A DNA stretch of 64,000 nucleotides from Aestuariibacter sp. GS-14 (GCF_006494365.1 NZ_VHIP01000009.1:1-64000); one strand, 5' to 3'. Counted from the stretch's first letter, positions 35,088 to 44,749 are shown. Notes: generated by a model not told the origin, from the sequence alone. Made by a program: numbers and translations.

Positions 35088-36266
35088 ATGATTAGCTTTT
35101 ACAAGCAAGCCTTGTACAGCCTGCTTATGCTGCTTGGGGCAAGTGTAGCACTGGTGCTACTTGCCCTTGATCACACGTTTTTGAGCAATCCACTGATGCC
35201 AAGGCACAGCAGCACAATGGCGTGGTTTAGTGAAACTGACACCGACCAATACGACGGCGGGAATTCGGTTGCCATTATTCATGACGACAGTTATTTGCTG
35301 GACGCTGAATTGCGCTTATCAGATGTACTTACCCGGCCTTATACTGCGGTATCGCTGGTGTTCAGCGATCAAGAGCAACAACGTATTCACCGGGATCTGC
35401 GCGCCTATCAATATCTTTCGTTCAATGTAAAGTGTTCAACTGACAGCGTGCTTGCTCTGCTGGTTTATACCGTAGACCCCACAATAACCAAGCTGAATAA
35501 CTACCTGACCTACCGCGCCCCGCATCGCTATTTTAATTGCAGCAAACAATGGCAACGTATGTCTGTTAATCTCACCGACATGGCTCTGCCTGCCTGGTGG
35601 TTACAAATGTTTGAGCTTAATCTCGCCGACGACGGCTATTCCCTTTCACAAGTGGCAAAAATTCAATTAGGCACCACAGCACAAAGCCCGATAAACGAGA
35701 CGATTAGGGTGCAAATTAACGCCCTTACCCTGAACGGTGAAGACTGGGATTACCTGTATGTTACAGCAGCTCTGCTTGTCCTGTTGTGGCTGTTATATGC
35801 GGGCTGGCTTTTTCATGGCCATGGCAAGGCGCTGGTACAGAGTTTACAGCACAAAATATTAAGCGAACGTCCGCTGGTTGCCTATCAGCAACTCTCGCTT
35901 GCGCCACATCGCAACACGCCCAGCGATACCATCATTCGCTACCTTGCAGAGCACTTTGCACATCCCGAGTTAAACATGGACATGGCAGTGAGTGCACTGG
36001 GTATTAATCGCACCAAAATGAATGAACTGTTAAAAGCCGAATTGGGTTTAACCTTCACCAGTTACCTGAACAAACTGCGACTGGCTGAGGCCAGTCGGTT
36101 GCTTACCGAATCAGACAACTGCAACATAGCTGATATTGCCTATACGGTGGGCTATAAGAATATCTCTTATTTCAACAAGCTGTTTAAAGAAGAATACGGC
36201 TGCACACCCAAATACTTTAAGCAGCACGTTTACCCGCAAAGCCGCACTAACACTCTTCACAAATAA
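35088..36266 (+). CDS. Membrane-spanning AraC-family regulator with extracytoplasmic sensor domain
   Basis: The 392 residues have an unusual layout. One transmembrane helix (about 7-27) and a beta-rich extracytoplasmic domain (about 45-220, resembling a galactose-binding/CBM-like jelly roll, with AYQYLSFNVKC and LAQVAKIQLG-like strands) come first. A second helix (about 225-245) and a cytoplasmic AraC DNA-binding domain (about 285-385) with IADIAYTVGYKNISYFNKLFK follow. Such one-piece regulators sense ligands outside and bind DNA from the membrane. The gene follows the GH2 gene by 42 nt and precedes the GH5 gene, so it probably controls this part of the locus. The sensor-fold assignment is tentative. 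Confidence 0.8.
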   Translation: MISFYKQALYSLLMLLGASVALVLLALDHTFLSNPLMPRHSSTMAWFSETDTDQYDGGNSVAIIHDDSYLLDAELRLSDVLTRPYTAVSLVFSDQEQQRIHRDLRAYQYLSFNVKCSTDSVLALLVYTVDPTITKLNNYLTYRAPHRYFNCSKQWQRMSVNLTDMALPAWWLQMFELNLADDGYSLSQVAKIQLGTTAQSPINETIRVQINALTLNGEDWDYLYVTAALLVLLWLLYAGWLFHGHGKALVQSLQHKILSERPLVAYQQLSLAPHRNTPSDTIIRYLAEHFAHPELNMDMAVSALGINRTKMNELLKAELGLTFTSYLNKLRLAEASRLLTESDNCNIADIAYTVGYKNISYFNKLFKEEYGCTPKYFKQHVYPQSRTNTLHK

Positions 36267-36422
36267 ACTAACACTATTTGCAAAGTGCCAGGAATTTCGC
36301 GGGCTGCAGGTATTTTTCCGCACTTGCATTGCATACCCTGAGTGCCTCAATTAAACGAGCGAATTCACATTAACAACACATAACAAGGTGAACCGCTACT
36401 AACATAATCAGAGGCCTGAATC

Positions 36423-37697
36423 ATGACCTGTTGCCGTTGTTTGATATTACTGTGCTCCCTGTTTCTTTTTGCCTGCGGAGGCGGCGGAGCAAGCACGCAA
36501 ACACCTCCTACTCCCAATACACCCACACCAACCGATCCAGGTAACGGCAACGGCAACGGCAACACGACAGAAACACTCTACCCGGATTACAATACCAGCC
36601 CACAGCCTGCCGACCTGTCGGGTATGGATAAAGATGCCTTGCAAATCGCCAGCGACATCCGGCTGGGCTGGAATATTGGCAACACCATGGAAGCCACCGG
36701 CGGCGAAACCGCCTGGGGCAATCCCGAAGTGTCAGCCGCATTGATTAAGCTGTTGAAAGACAGCGGGTTTAATGCGGTTCGCATTCCCCTTGCCTGGGAC
36801 CAATACGCCAATCAGGATACCGCCAAAATCGATGACGCCTGGTTAGCGCGAGTGCATCAGGTTGTACAAATGTGCGTAGAACAAGATTTATATGTACTGG
36901 TTAACATTCACTGGGACGGCGGGTGGCTGGAAAACAATGTAACCACTGAACAACAAGACAACGTAAACGCCAAACAACGCGCATTTTGGCAACAAATCGC
37001 TACCAAATTACGCGACTTCGATCAAAAAGTACTGTTTGGCAGTGCCAACGAGCCCGCCGTAGAAGACGCTAACCAAATGGAAGTGCTGCTGTCGTATCAT
37101 CAAACGTTTGTGGATGCAGTGCGCGAAACCGGCGGTAAAAACGCTTACCGCACGTTAGTGGTACAAGGGCCAACTACCGATATCGAAAAAACCCATGCCC
37201 TGTGGACCCACATGCCGGTAGATACCCTCACTAACCGTATGATGGCCGAAGTGCATTTTTACACACCATACCAGTTTACACTGATGCGCGAAGACGAAAG
37301 CTGGGGCAATCAGTTTTACTTCTGGGGTGACGCGTATCATTCCACCACGCAACCTGAACGCAATGCCACCTTTGGCGATGAAAGCTTACTGGAAGAACAA
37401 TTTGCTTTAATGAAGGTACAGTTTGTGGATATGGGGATCCCGGTAGTGCTGGGTGAATTCTCTGCCATGCGCCGCACCAACCTCACCGGCGACGATCTGC
37501 AACAGCATTTAGACAGTCGCGCCTACTATCACCAGTACGTGGTAGAAGCCGCTCTGCGCAATGGATTACTCCCCTTCTATTGGGATAACGGCAGTTTGGA
37601 CGAGCTGAACTCAGGTATATTCGATCGCCAGCAAAATACCGTGTTCGACCAGCAAACACTGGATGCGTTATTGGCGGGCGAGCGCGCAGCGCCATAG
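36423..37697 (+). CDS. GH5 family endo-glycanase lipoprotein
   Basis: The protein has 424 residues. A lipobox LFAC with Cys18 is followed by a Gly/Thr/Pro-rich and Gly-Asn repeat linker (about 19-60), then a TIM-barrel with GWNIGNTMEA, the acid/base Glu210 in GSANEPA and the nucleophile Glu345 in VVLGEFSA. The family cleaves beta-1,4-glucans, xyloglucan, mannan or xylan in an endo fashion; the subfamily resembles cellulase-like GH5_4/GH5_25 but is not certain. A surface-anchored enzyme fits initial attack on the polymer. Confidence 0.9.
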   Translation: MTCCRCLILLCSLFLFACGGGGASTQTPPTPNTPTPTDPGNGNGNGNTTETLYPDYNTSPQPADLSGMDKDALQIASDIRLGWNIGNTMEATGGETAWGNPEVSAALIKLLKDSGFNAVRIPLAWDQYANQDTAKIDDAWLARVHQVVQMCVEQDLYVLVNIHWDGGWLENNVTTEQQDNVNAKQRAFWQQIATKLRDFDQKVLFGSANEPAVEDANQMEVLLSYHQTFVDAVRETGGKNAYRTLVVQGPTTDIEKTHALWTHMPVDTLTNRMMAEVHFYTPYQFTLMREDESWGNQFYFWGDAYHSTTQPERNATFGDESLLEEQFALMKVQFVDMGIPVVLGEFSAMRRTNLTGDDLQQHLDSRAYYHQYVVEAALRNGLLPFYWDNGSLDELNSGIFDRQQNTVFDQQTLDALLAGERAAP

Positions 37698-37732
37698 TCG
37701 TAGTCGTAGTTATAGTCATAGCGTTTGGGAAG

Positions 37733-37754
37733 GGTAGCCCGTTCGCGGGTTACC
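37733..37754. repeat. Small hairpin with TTCG tetraloop
   Basis: GGTAGCCCG (37733-37741) and CGGGTTACC (37746-37754) pair with one mismatch around a TTCG loop, just ahead of the terminator. Confidence 0.5.
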
Positions 37755-37758
37755 GGAC

Positions 37759-37792
37759 ATAGCCTGCCACGTCCTGTTGGCAGGCTATTTTT
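37759..37792 (+). terminator. Rho-independent terminator after the GH5 gene
   Basis: ATAGCCTGCCA (37759-37769) and TGGCAGGCTAT (37778-37788) form an 11-bp stem followed by T residues. Confidence 0.88.
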
Positions 37793-37936
37793 ATGAACCC
37801 TACATAACTGCTTTTCACTTTTAGTCCTACGCCCTTTACAAATTTAAGAGACTCTTTCAGACTCTTTCCTGGTACTTATAACAATTCGCATAGAAATTTG
37901 TAAGACACTCGGCAACAACAACATACCCCACAAAAT

Positions 37937-38734
37937 TTACTTAGTACGTGCAGTCAATAAATCGACGGTAATCGGCAATTTGGTATCAGCCGGGATAGTT
38001 AAGTCGTCAGGCCGAAAAATGAATCTTATTTTTATGGGTTGCCAACGCTCCTTGAGCAAAGCGAAGATATCAAACCCTTTCAATGCGGCGACTTCGGCAA
38101 TTAGTCTTCCGAAAAGGCTAAAAATATCGATTTGCTCCGGATATGTACCTCTATCGATTTTTCGGATGGATTTTACATGGAGCAACAATATTTTATCGAT
38201 AGTGTTAGCAATGTGCACTTTATCTGAATTGACAAAGCCAACTTCAACCTCCTCAATCAGCGGTATTAAATCTTTGTGCACGACTTTACGTTTTACTAAC
38301 GCCGGTAGATAAAAGGGGGCGAGTGGCTCACCTAACAGTAAAGCAGCCGCGACCACACTCGCGCCAAGTGGCGCATTTCCATAGCCTTTCCAGGCTTTAT
38401 GAGAATCCAATAAGTCACGTGCGGACGCATTGATGGATTCATGTTCTCCGAGCAACAGTAAATTACGAAAAATCACCGATGAGGTATAGCATTTAGTGTG
38501 CTCCGGATAAATCCGCACTACATGCCGAGTCGCATCGTTTAAGCGGGTGAGCAACGAGTTGTCGGGTGCCTTTCCTAGCGCAATTGAGTAGATAAATACC
38601 CTGTAAGTATCGTAGTCCAATCCTCCAAAGGCACAAGAAATTTCACGATCAGTCAAATCCTGATTTAATCTATCAAAGTCAATTAAACCCTTCGAAAGAT
38701 TGTATCTAATAGTTAATTCATCAATTGCATTCAT
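37937..38734 (-). CDS. Unknown helical protein coupled to a LysR regulator
   Basis: This 265-residue protein has no signal peptide or transmembrane segment and appears mostly helical, with a short beta-rich C-terminus. I do not recognise a family. Its ATG overlaps the LysR stop by four nucleotides (ATGA), so both are made from one mRNA and translationally coupled. Cytoplasmic location and a coupled regulator suggest that it acts with the regulator or on a related ligand. The base composition is more AT-rich than the flanking glycosidase genes, possibly a sign of separate acquisition. Confidence 0.78.
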   Translation of the reverse strand: MNAIDELTIRYNLSKGLIDFDRLNQDLTDREISCAFGGLDYDTYRVFIYSIALGKAPDNSLLTRLNDATRHVVRIYPEHTKCYTSSVIFRNLLLLGEHESINASARDLLDSHKAWKGYGNAPLGASVVAAALLLGEPLAPFYLPALVKRKVVHKDLIPLIEEVEVGFVNSDKVHIANTIDKILLLHVKSIRKIDRGTYPEQIDIFSLFGRLIAEVAALKGFDIFALLKERWQPIKIRFIFRPDDLTIPADTKLPITVDLLTARTK

Positions 38735-39663
38735 TCCTTGATCTCTCGCTCAAACGGCATTTGCGCTTTTATCCAGTCGCAAAATACCTTGATTCGTTTG
38801 TGTTTGGGTGAGTTTTTTAAGTACACCAAATGGGCTTTCCAGCTTATCGGATGCGGAAAATCCACCGGGATCACCAATTGTCCTGATTTCAGGTACTCGC
38901 CAACCATAATGTCGGATGCCAGCATAATGCCATGCCCCGCTAGCACGGCACTTAACGCCAGATCGCTGGAAGTTACTTCGGTTTTATTCAGTTCGACGAG
39001 ATGAATATCCACCCGGGCATGTTCAAACCAGGTTTCCCAGTTCACCTTATTTTCATGGGCAAGACTAAATAGTCTGGCCGATAACAGGTCTTTTGGGTGG
39101 GTTGCAGTATGCCGATCGGATATGCGGTCTGCAACCGACGGAGCGCACACCGGAAACACCGGATTATCGCCGATTTGCTCTACCACCAACGACGGTTTGT
39201 ATAAATGGGTACTGGATGTGCTGAATCGAATGGCAACATCAATTTTGCCATCGTTGAGGTCTTCAACGCGATTGGAGCCCAGTACGTTTATGTTGATATG
39301 CGACTGTTCGGTATAAAAGTCGATCAAACGCGGTACCAGCCACAAAGCACAAAAAGCCTGGGTAGAACTTACGGTTAACGCCCCCGCTTCCGGTGCTTCC
39401 TGCACCTGATTTAACCCTTCCACAATATCGGCGAAGCCGCGCTGACACGACGCCAGTAACACCTTGCCTTGCGCCGTAAGCGCCATACTGCGTGCCTGAC
39501 GAGTAAATAGTTTTACGTTGAGGTAGTCTTCCAACTGCCGCATTTTTTGGCTAACCGCTGCCTGTGAAATCGCCAGTTCATCCGCCGCTTTACTGTAACT
39601 TTGGTGCCGGGCGGCCACTTCGAAACACAATAAATGACTCAACCACCGAAGACGCTTATCCAT
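38731..39663 (-). CDS. LysR-family transcriptional regulator
   Basis: The 310 residues include an N-terminal winged helix-turn-helix (about 6-65) with SYSKAADELAISQAAVSQKMRQLE and a type 2 periplasmic-binding-like sensor domain (about 95-300) of the GcvA subgroup. A 19-bp perfect palindrome lies 12 bp upstream of the ATG, and a divergent 58-residue gene follows on the other side, so autoregulation and control of that gene are likely. The inducer is unknown. The downstream gene overlaps by 4 nt. Confidence 0.92.
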   Translation of the reverse strand: MDKRLRWLSHLLCFEVAARHQSYSKAADELAISQAAVSQKMRQLEDYLNVKLFTRQARSMALTAQGKVLLASCQRGFADIVEGLNQVQEAPEAGALTVSSTQAFCALWLVPRLIDFYTEQSHININVLGSNRVEDLNDGKIDVAIRFSTSSTHLYKPSLVVEQIGDNPVFPVCAPSVADRISDRHTATHPKDLLSARLFSLAHENKVNWETWFEHARVDIHLVELNKTEVTSSDLALSAVLAGHGIMLASDIMVGEYLKSGQLVIPVDFPHPISWKAHLVYLKNSPKHKRIKVFCDWIKAQMPFEREIKE

Positions 39664-39675
39664 GCCAACTCAATA

Positions 39676-39694
39676 ATATAAGTATTACTTATAT
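39676..39694. promoter_or_regulatory. 19-bp perfect palindrome, probable LysR operator
   Basis: ATATAAGTATTACTTATAT has 9-bp perfect arms around a central T. It lies in the shared upstream region of the LysR gene and the divergent 58-residue gene. Confidence 0.65.
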
Positions 39695-39775
39695 GTAATG
39701 TTAGAATTGATCGTTGGTTAAGTAAAGCGCAAGCAGTAACACTGTTCATCCACAGCACACATAAGGACGCAAAGA

Positions 39776-39952
39776 ATGAACAGCAAAATAATCAAACCAC
39801 CCCATGAATTCATTAAAAACAAGGCTTCACCTGATAATGCAGGCCCTTTTTCGTCGCCTTCAACTTCAGTAACAAAGCGCGAGCTTATCAATCGTTGGCT
39901 TAGCAATATAGGTAATAAGCTGAGCTTATCTGAGTGGAGTAAAATGAAGTAA
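39776..39952 (+). CDS. Small hypothetical protein divergent from LysR
   Basis: A 58-residue frame begins MNSKIIKPPHEFIKNKASPD and ends EWSKMK. An AAGGA ribosome-binding site lies 8 nt upstream. The protein is soluble and basic, with a probable amphipathic helix in TKRELINRWLSNIGNKLS. It matches no family that I know. The gene shares its control region with the LysR gene and is followed by a GC-rich hairpin, which supports it as a real transcription unit. Confidence 0.6.
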   Translation: MNSKIIKPPHEFIKNKASPDNAGPFSSPSTSVTKRELINRWLSNIGNKLSLSEWSKMK

Positions 39953-39973
39953 TGCAGAAGTTAGAAAATCAGA

Positions 39974-39996
39974 CAGGGGGAGCTGAAATCCCCCTG
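39974..39996. terminator. Hairpin between the 58-residue gene and the GH115 gene
   Basis: CAGGGGGA (39974-39981) pairs with TCCCCCTG (39989-39996). It lies between convergent genes. The T tract is weak on both strands (TGATTTTC on the minus strand). Confidence 0.6.
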
Positions 39997-40008
39997 CTAT
40001 TCCCCTAA

Positions 40009-42879
40009 TTACAGTTTGTAACGCCGCTCGATTGGCCCTAAATAGCTGGGCTGCAAATCGCCGGTATCTATCAGTATTTTCTGCAATACCGCACCAGGCG
40101 TTAAACCATATACCGTTAGCGTGTGACGACCTGCTTTGTTAACCGGAAAGGTAATCGTTAACGTTTTCACGTTGTCTAATACGCCTTGCTCCCAGGCTTT
40201 CTTCTTCGCCTCCTCGGGCATATTCACGGTTCCCAGTAAGGCATCATCCAGTGCTACTGCCAGTTGAATACCTGTGGTTGTATCAAAAGGCAAAGACGGC
40301 GACAGTTGCAGCGACAGTTCAAACTCGCCCGCAGAGGTAAAATACAGCGGGAACTGCAGCGCTGGAGCGTTACCGGTATTCAGCAGAGCATGGGGGGGAA
40401 TTGCCGCACGCATGGCTTCACCCGTTCTGCCGTGCAGTGCCACCTGCCGCCATTCACCCGCGCTGCCTTGTAGCACCAAGGCACTGGTTGCATTCGCCGA
40501 AATGTATCCGTCACCTTCAATAAAGTCGCCGGGTTGTGGCGTTTCGGTGATGGCTGGCTTCACGGCGGAAACCTCAATGCTTGCACCGCCCCACCCGGTG
40601 CCCGTTACTAATACTGTTCCACTGTGTTCACCTGGCGGTAGTGTTTGCCAGTCAATGCTAACCGAAATCTGTTGTTCGGCGGTTAAGTTACCGCTCGTCT
40701 CCGACACCCTGATCCAATCGTGTGACGGCTTGGCTTTCCAGTCAAATGGCATTCCCTGACGGTTATACACAGTGATTAGCCGCGAAGCCTCACCATATGG
40801 CGTGAACTTGGGTAACGACAGAGATTTTCCCATCCCTTCATTGGCAGGCCAGAATAACCGACTCCCCTCAACGGCTACCCCCATATCAGCCACAGCAGGT
40901 ACTGCCAGCGCTTTGGTGTGAACCACTGGCGGCAGGTTAGCTGGTGGATTTCGCCAATGTACAAAGCCAATATGCGGCTGCGACATCATGTGATTCCACT
41001 TGCCTTCTCTTAAGCCGTGATAAGCATCACGTAGTTGCTCATCCCGGGCAAACCAGCCGTTCACGCTGGCAGCCATCTCGTTGGTGGTACTTCTATCCTG
41101 ATCGGCATACAGGCGGTTAAGAGCCTGGGCATGATTTAATTCAAATAGCGCTTGGGATGCCCACAGCGGATACCCAACCAACTGAAAAAAGCTGTCGCGG
41201 TAATTGCCGTCGAGCTGGTCATAAATCTGCCCGGCAAGGGTGGCGGCATCGGCCAGTTCAGCACTCACCCGACTGGCCTCGCTGTAGTTGAGTACACTGT
41301 ATGTATCAGGTGCTATTGCGGCCGGTTTGCGTCTGCCATTGTGCAAGGTGTAGGTGTTCAGCAAATGGGTAATGTCATCGGTAAACTGACCATTAAACTG
41401 CTTGTGTACCCATTCACGGGTGAAGGTGGCCGGGGATGATTCGTTAAACGCAGCGGGATTCCAGGCCTGTGCCAGGAAAAAGCTAATGGGCAATTCCATG
41501 GGCTTCAGATCGCCTACATTGGTGATCCAGATACGGTCGGCACCATATTCCCAGGCCAGGTTCATTTGCTCCCATACCTTGCCCAGCGGCACGGTATTTA
41601 TCCAGCGATACGAGCGCGGCCCGCCCACATAATCAAAGTGATAGTACACACCCGCGCCCCCTTTGCGGGTTAACTCTCCAGAGGTAGGCAAACGACGTAC
41701 ATTGCCAAAGTTATCATCAGCCCAGAGCAACGTTACATCATCAGGTACACGCATGCCGCGTTCGTAAAAGCCCTGCACTTCTTTGTACAGCGCCCACACC
41801 TGCGGAATATCATCGATGGGCTTGTTGATGTGCTTTGCCAGTATCTCACGCTGATCAGCCACTATGCGTTCCAACAGGCCAATGTTTTCACCTTCGCTCA
41901 TGGGAGTGTCGGCCTGGCCGCGCATGCCCATGGTAAAAATGGCGTCTTTGTCTTTGTATCGCTTTGCCCCCTCAACCCAGAATTGGTAAAGCTTGTCGGG
42001 ATTGGTAGAGTACTCCCAGGGGCCGCTGCCATAGCGATTCCATTCTTTGTCGGCGCGCATCATGGGTTCGTGGTGAGAGGTGCTCATTACAATGCCCATT
42101 TCGTGGGCCAGGTACATATTTTGAGGGTCGTCGTCGGCAAACGCATTGTTCCACATGGCTGGCCACAAAAAGTTCGCCTTCAGGCGCAATAGCAGTTCAA
42201 ATACGTGCTGGTAGAATGCTGCGTTGTATCCACCAAACTTTTCTTGCGTCCAGTTGGTAAGTGCAGGTGCCTCGTCGTTCAAAAAGATACCCCGGTATTT
42301 TACTTTTGGTGCGTCATTTACCTGCGTGCCTTCATTGATATAAAGCCCCTCTCGCTTAACAATGGGTACATCTGCCCACCAGTACCAGGGCGACACGCCA
42401 ATCTTGTCAGACAAATCGTAAATACCGTAAATGACCCCACGACGGTCAAACCCACTGATCACCCAGGCTTGTTCAATCTTACCGAAAGGTTGTTGAATGT
42501 TGGCCAGTTGATACCCTTCCCATTGATTGGAATCGGCCTCAACAGCCAGCACGCCACTGGCAATAAGCCGATCGATGGGCGCAGATGCGCCGCGTTCACC
42601 AACTAAGATCACGTGCCCGGACAATGCATTTTCTTCGTGTATTATCGCAGGCTGTAAACCCGTTACCTTTTGAATATCTGACTGCAGGCTTTTTGCTGCA
42701 AGTAAAATCCCTGGCGCTGCGTTTCTATCAACCCAGATTGTTGCAACCCGACCACTGGCTTGCTCCGCTACCACAAACGGGTGTTCACCAGCCGACTCAG
42801 AAGAAAAAGACACGTAGGCCATGGCAGGGGCAATCGCGCTTACCAGGCTGACTATTAATACAAAACACTGCTTTAACAT
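40009..42879 (-). CDS. GH115 xylan alpha-glucuronidase
   Basis: GH115 enzymes remove (4-O-methyl-)glucuronic acid from internal and terminal xylose units of glucuronoxylan. The 956 residues begin with a signal peptide (cleaved near residue 21). They show the family core: DRRGVIYGIYDLSDKIGVSPWYWWADVP, KYRGIFLNDEAPALTNW, RLKANFLWPAMWNNAFADDDPQN and WADDNFGNVRRLP. A C-terminal beta-sandwich domain follows from about residue 780. GGAG precedes the ATG. It lies 11 nt after the GH43 gene, so they form one operon (GH43-GH115). Confidence 0.95.
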   Translation of the reverse strand: MLKQCFVLIVSLVSAIAPAMAYVSFSSESAGEHPFVVAEQASGRVATIWVDRNAAPGILLAAKSLQSDIQKVTGLQPAIIHEENALSGHVILVGERGASAPIDRLIASGVLAVEADSNQWEGYQLANIQQPFGKIEQAWVISGFDRRGVIYGIYDLSDKIGVSPWYWWADVPIVKREGLYINEGTQVNDAPKVKYRGIFLNDEAPALTNWTQEKFGGYNAAFYQHVFELLLRLKANFLWPAMWNNAFADDDPQNMYLAHEMGIVMSTSHHEPMMRADKEWNRYGSGPWEYSTNPDKLYQFWVEGAKRYKDKDAIFTMGMRGQADTPMSEGENIGLLERIVADQREILAKHINKPIDDIPQVWALYKEVQGFYERGMRVPDDVTLLWADDNFGNVRRLPTSGELTRKGGAGVYYHFDYVGGPRSYRWINTVPLGKVWEQMNLAWEYGADRIWITNVGDLKPMELPISFFLAQAWNPAAFNESSPATFTREWVHKQFNGQFTDDITHLLNTYTLHNGRRKPAAIAPDTYSVLNYSEASRVSAELADAATLAGQIYDQLDGNYRDSFFQLVGYPLWASQALFELNHAQALNRLYADQDRSTTNEMAASVNGWFARDEQLRDAYHGLREGKWNHMMSQPHIGFVHWRNPPANLPPVVHTKALAVPAVADMGVAVEGSRLFWPANEGMGKSLSLPKFTPYGEASRLITVYNRQGMPFDWKAKPSHDWIRVSETSGNLTAEQQISVSIDWQTLPPGEHSGTVLVTGTGWGGASIEVSAVKPAITETPQPGDFIEGDGYISANATSALVLQGSAGEWRQVALHGRTGEAMRAAIPPHALLNTGNAPALQFPLYFTSAGEFELSLQLSPSLPFDTTTGIQLAVALDDALLGTVNMPEEAKKKAWEQGVLDNVKTLTITFPVNKAGRHTLTVYGLTPGAVLQKILIDTGDLQPSYLGPIERRYKL

Positions 42880-42890
42880 GTCTTACTCCG

Positions 42891-44558
42891 TTAGTCTTGT
42901 CGGCTGTGCAGGCCAAGTGTCGTGCCTACAAAACCACCCGCCTTGTTGGTGCTAAGCCAGGTGGCGTCCATGGCAGGCGTTAACACTGTGCCTGTGTTTT
43001 CATAAAGGGATGTCCAGCCATCGGGTCCGTAAAAATCAAAATAAATATGCGCTTTGTCGCCGCTTACCCGCAGGGTGAGTGCGCCCGTTAATTTGCTATC
43101 AAGCTGGTGCCTTGCAACCGTACTGGTATTCCCTTGTACTGTGCGCTCCACAAACAACGTAGTGCCATTTGAGGAGTGCGTTATCGCAAAGTAGTAATGA
43201 AACGCCTCGCTTTGGAATGCAGCTATACCACCACTTACGCCCGCCTTGTCAGGCACATTAATAGAGGCCTCAACGGTATATTCAGCCGCAGACTGATGCA
43301 CGCCAAGGTAACTTACGTCTCCTTTGCTGGTGAGCCCGGCTTGCTGGGGAAGCAGTTGCAGGCGGCCATCTTCAATGGATGCCCAATTGCGGTTAAAGCT
43401 GCGCAAGCCCTGCCAGCGCAAATCCAATTGCGACTGAGAGAAGTCATCACGCCAACGGTAAAAGTGGGTTTGTTTACTCTGAATATTTGGATAAGGTTTG
43501 GGCAGTACCACCGGAATGGGCTTACCTGACGCTAAAATAGTGGGCCAGTCGTGTTGCCATTCCAACGGAAGTAAAAAGGTTTCACGGCCAGTGTTATACC
43601 AGTCATTCAGATAGGGCCTTGTACCCAAAAATACGCTCCACCAGCGACCATCCGGACCTTCAATAAAATCGGCATGACCCGCGGCATCCACGGCATCGGG
43701 GCGCGGCAAAGGCAGGTTGCGCTGGGTAAGAATAGGGTTGTGCTCGTAAGGGATAAAAGGCTCATTGAGCGAGCGGGTGCGAAATACAACCTGAGAATGT
43801 TGTGGCCCGGTGCCCCCTTCAGCGCAGGTTAAGTAGTACCAGCCATTTTTTTTGTAAATGTGTGGCCCTTCAATCCAAACCGGTTTTTCGCTGATATTCA
43901 CACCGCCATTTACCAGCAGTTTACGTGAATCCGCGCGTACCTTCATCGACGCCAGATCAAACTCCCACAACCAGATTGCCCGGTGTCCGTTGTACAAGGG
44001 TTCCCCCGGCGGGGCATCATTATGCGCAATATACGCTTTGCCGTTATCATCAAAGAAGATATCCGGGTCGATTCCACCTACTTCTGGTAACCACACGGGC
44101 TCAGACCAGGGGCCTGCCGGGTCGGTGGCCGTCAGAATAAAGTTACCACCGCTATCAACCGCAGTATTAATCAGATAGAAAACGCCATCGTGGTAGCGCA
44201 AGGTGGGCGCGAATAGTCCTCTGGAAATGCCCAATCCCTCAAACGACGCCTGCGAATCACGGTTTAATGCATAGCCAATCAGTTCCCAGTCGGTAAGGTT
44301 TTTACTGTGAAACACCGGCAAGCCAGGCGTGTAGGCAAACGATGAGTTAACCACATAATAGTCGTCGCCCTTTTTCGCAATGGTTGGATCAGGGTAATAG
44401 CCGGGCAACACAGGATTGCGAAACTGGTGATCTGCTACTTCATAAAGCGATGGGGGTGTGTCGTATCGAAACCAATCTACGTCAACCGATTCTGCGGCAA
44501 GCGACCAGCTCACCGCCGAGCATGCCAGTGTTAGTACCGAGATAAGTTTTATCTTCAC
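42891..44558 (-). CDS. GH43 beta-xylosidase/arabinofuranosidase with C-terminal beta-sandwich
   Basis: The 555-residue secreted enzyme has a signal peptide (about 1-21) and starts at GTG. The N-terminal five-bladed propeller (about 45-340) holds the catalytic triad: Asp57 (YYPDPT), Asp164 (GGIDPDIFFDD) and Glu230 (WIEGPHIYKKNGWYYL). The C-terminal jelly roll (about 355-550) matches the accessory domain of GH43 beta-xylosidases of the GH43_11/12 kind. It probably releases xylose or arabinose from (arabino)xylo-oligosaccharides, and cooperates with the alpha-glucuronidase downstream. Confidence 0.9.
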   Translation of the reverse strand: MKIKLISVLTLACSAVSWSLAAESVDVDWFRYDTPPSLYEVADHQFRNPVLPGYYPDPTIAKKGDDYYVVNSSFAYTPGLPVFHSKNLTDWELIGYALNRDSQASFEGLGISRGLFAPTLRYHDGVFYLINTAVDSGGNFILTATDPAGPWSEPVWLPEVGGIDPDIFFDDNGKAYIAHNDAPPGEPLYNGHRAIWLWEFDLASMKVRADSRKLLVNGGVNISEKPVWIEGPHIYKKNGWYYLTCAEGGTGPQHSQVVFRTRSLNEPFIPYEHNPILTQRNLPLPRPDAVDAAGHADFIEGPDGRWWSVFLGTRPYLNDWYNTGRETFLLPLEWQHDWPTILASGKPIPVVLPKPYPNIQSKQTHFYRWRDDFSQSQLDLRWQGLRSFNRNWASIEDGRLQLLPQQAGLTSKGDVSYLGVHQSAAEYTVEASINVPDKAGVSGGIAAFQSEAFHYYFAITHSSNGTTLFVERTVQGNTSTVARHQLDSKLTGALTLRVSGDKAHIYFDFYGPDGWTSLYENTGTVLTPAMDATWLSTNKAGGFVGTTLGLHSRQD

Positions 44559-44711
44559 GTTTTATTCTTTTTAACAGACTAGGTGCAGGCATTTAACGTG
44601 AAAGCGTGACAGGCTTCAACGAAGAGGCGTTATGAAATACGGCATTTGGAATTGCGTTTTTTGTGAATGAAATGTTATTGCGTAAAAACACAATGAAAAT
44701 GAAAACAAACT

Positions 44712-44749
44712 AAAAGCGCCCGACTCTGCATTCGACCCGGGCGCCTTTA
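44712..44749 (-). terminator. Terminator of xylR
   Basis: AAAGCGCCCG and CGGGCGCCTTT form a GC-rich stem with a 15-16 nt loop. On the minus strand it is followed by TTTTA. Confidence 0.75.

Noticed and set aside
36538-36564. Tandem AACGGC repeats considered as a regulatory or CRISPR-like repeat
   Set aside because: They encode the Gly-Asn linker of the GH5 lipoprotein.
37694-37722. TAGTCG micro-repeats after the GH5 gene
   Set aside because: Too short and imperfect for a functional array; probably slippage-prone sequence.
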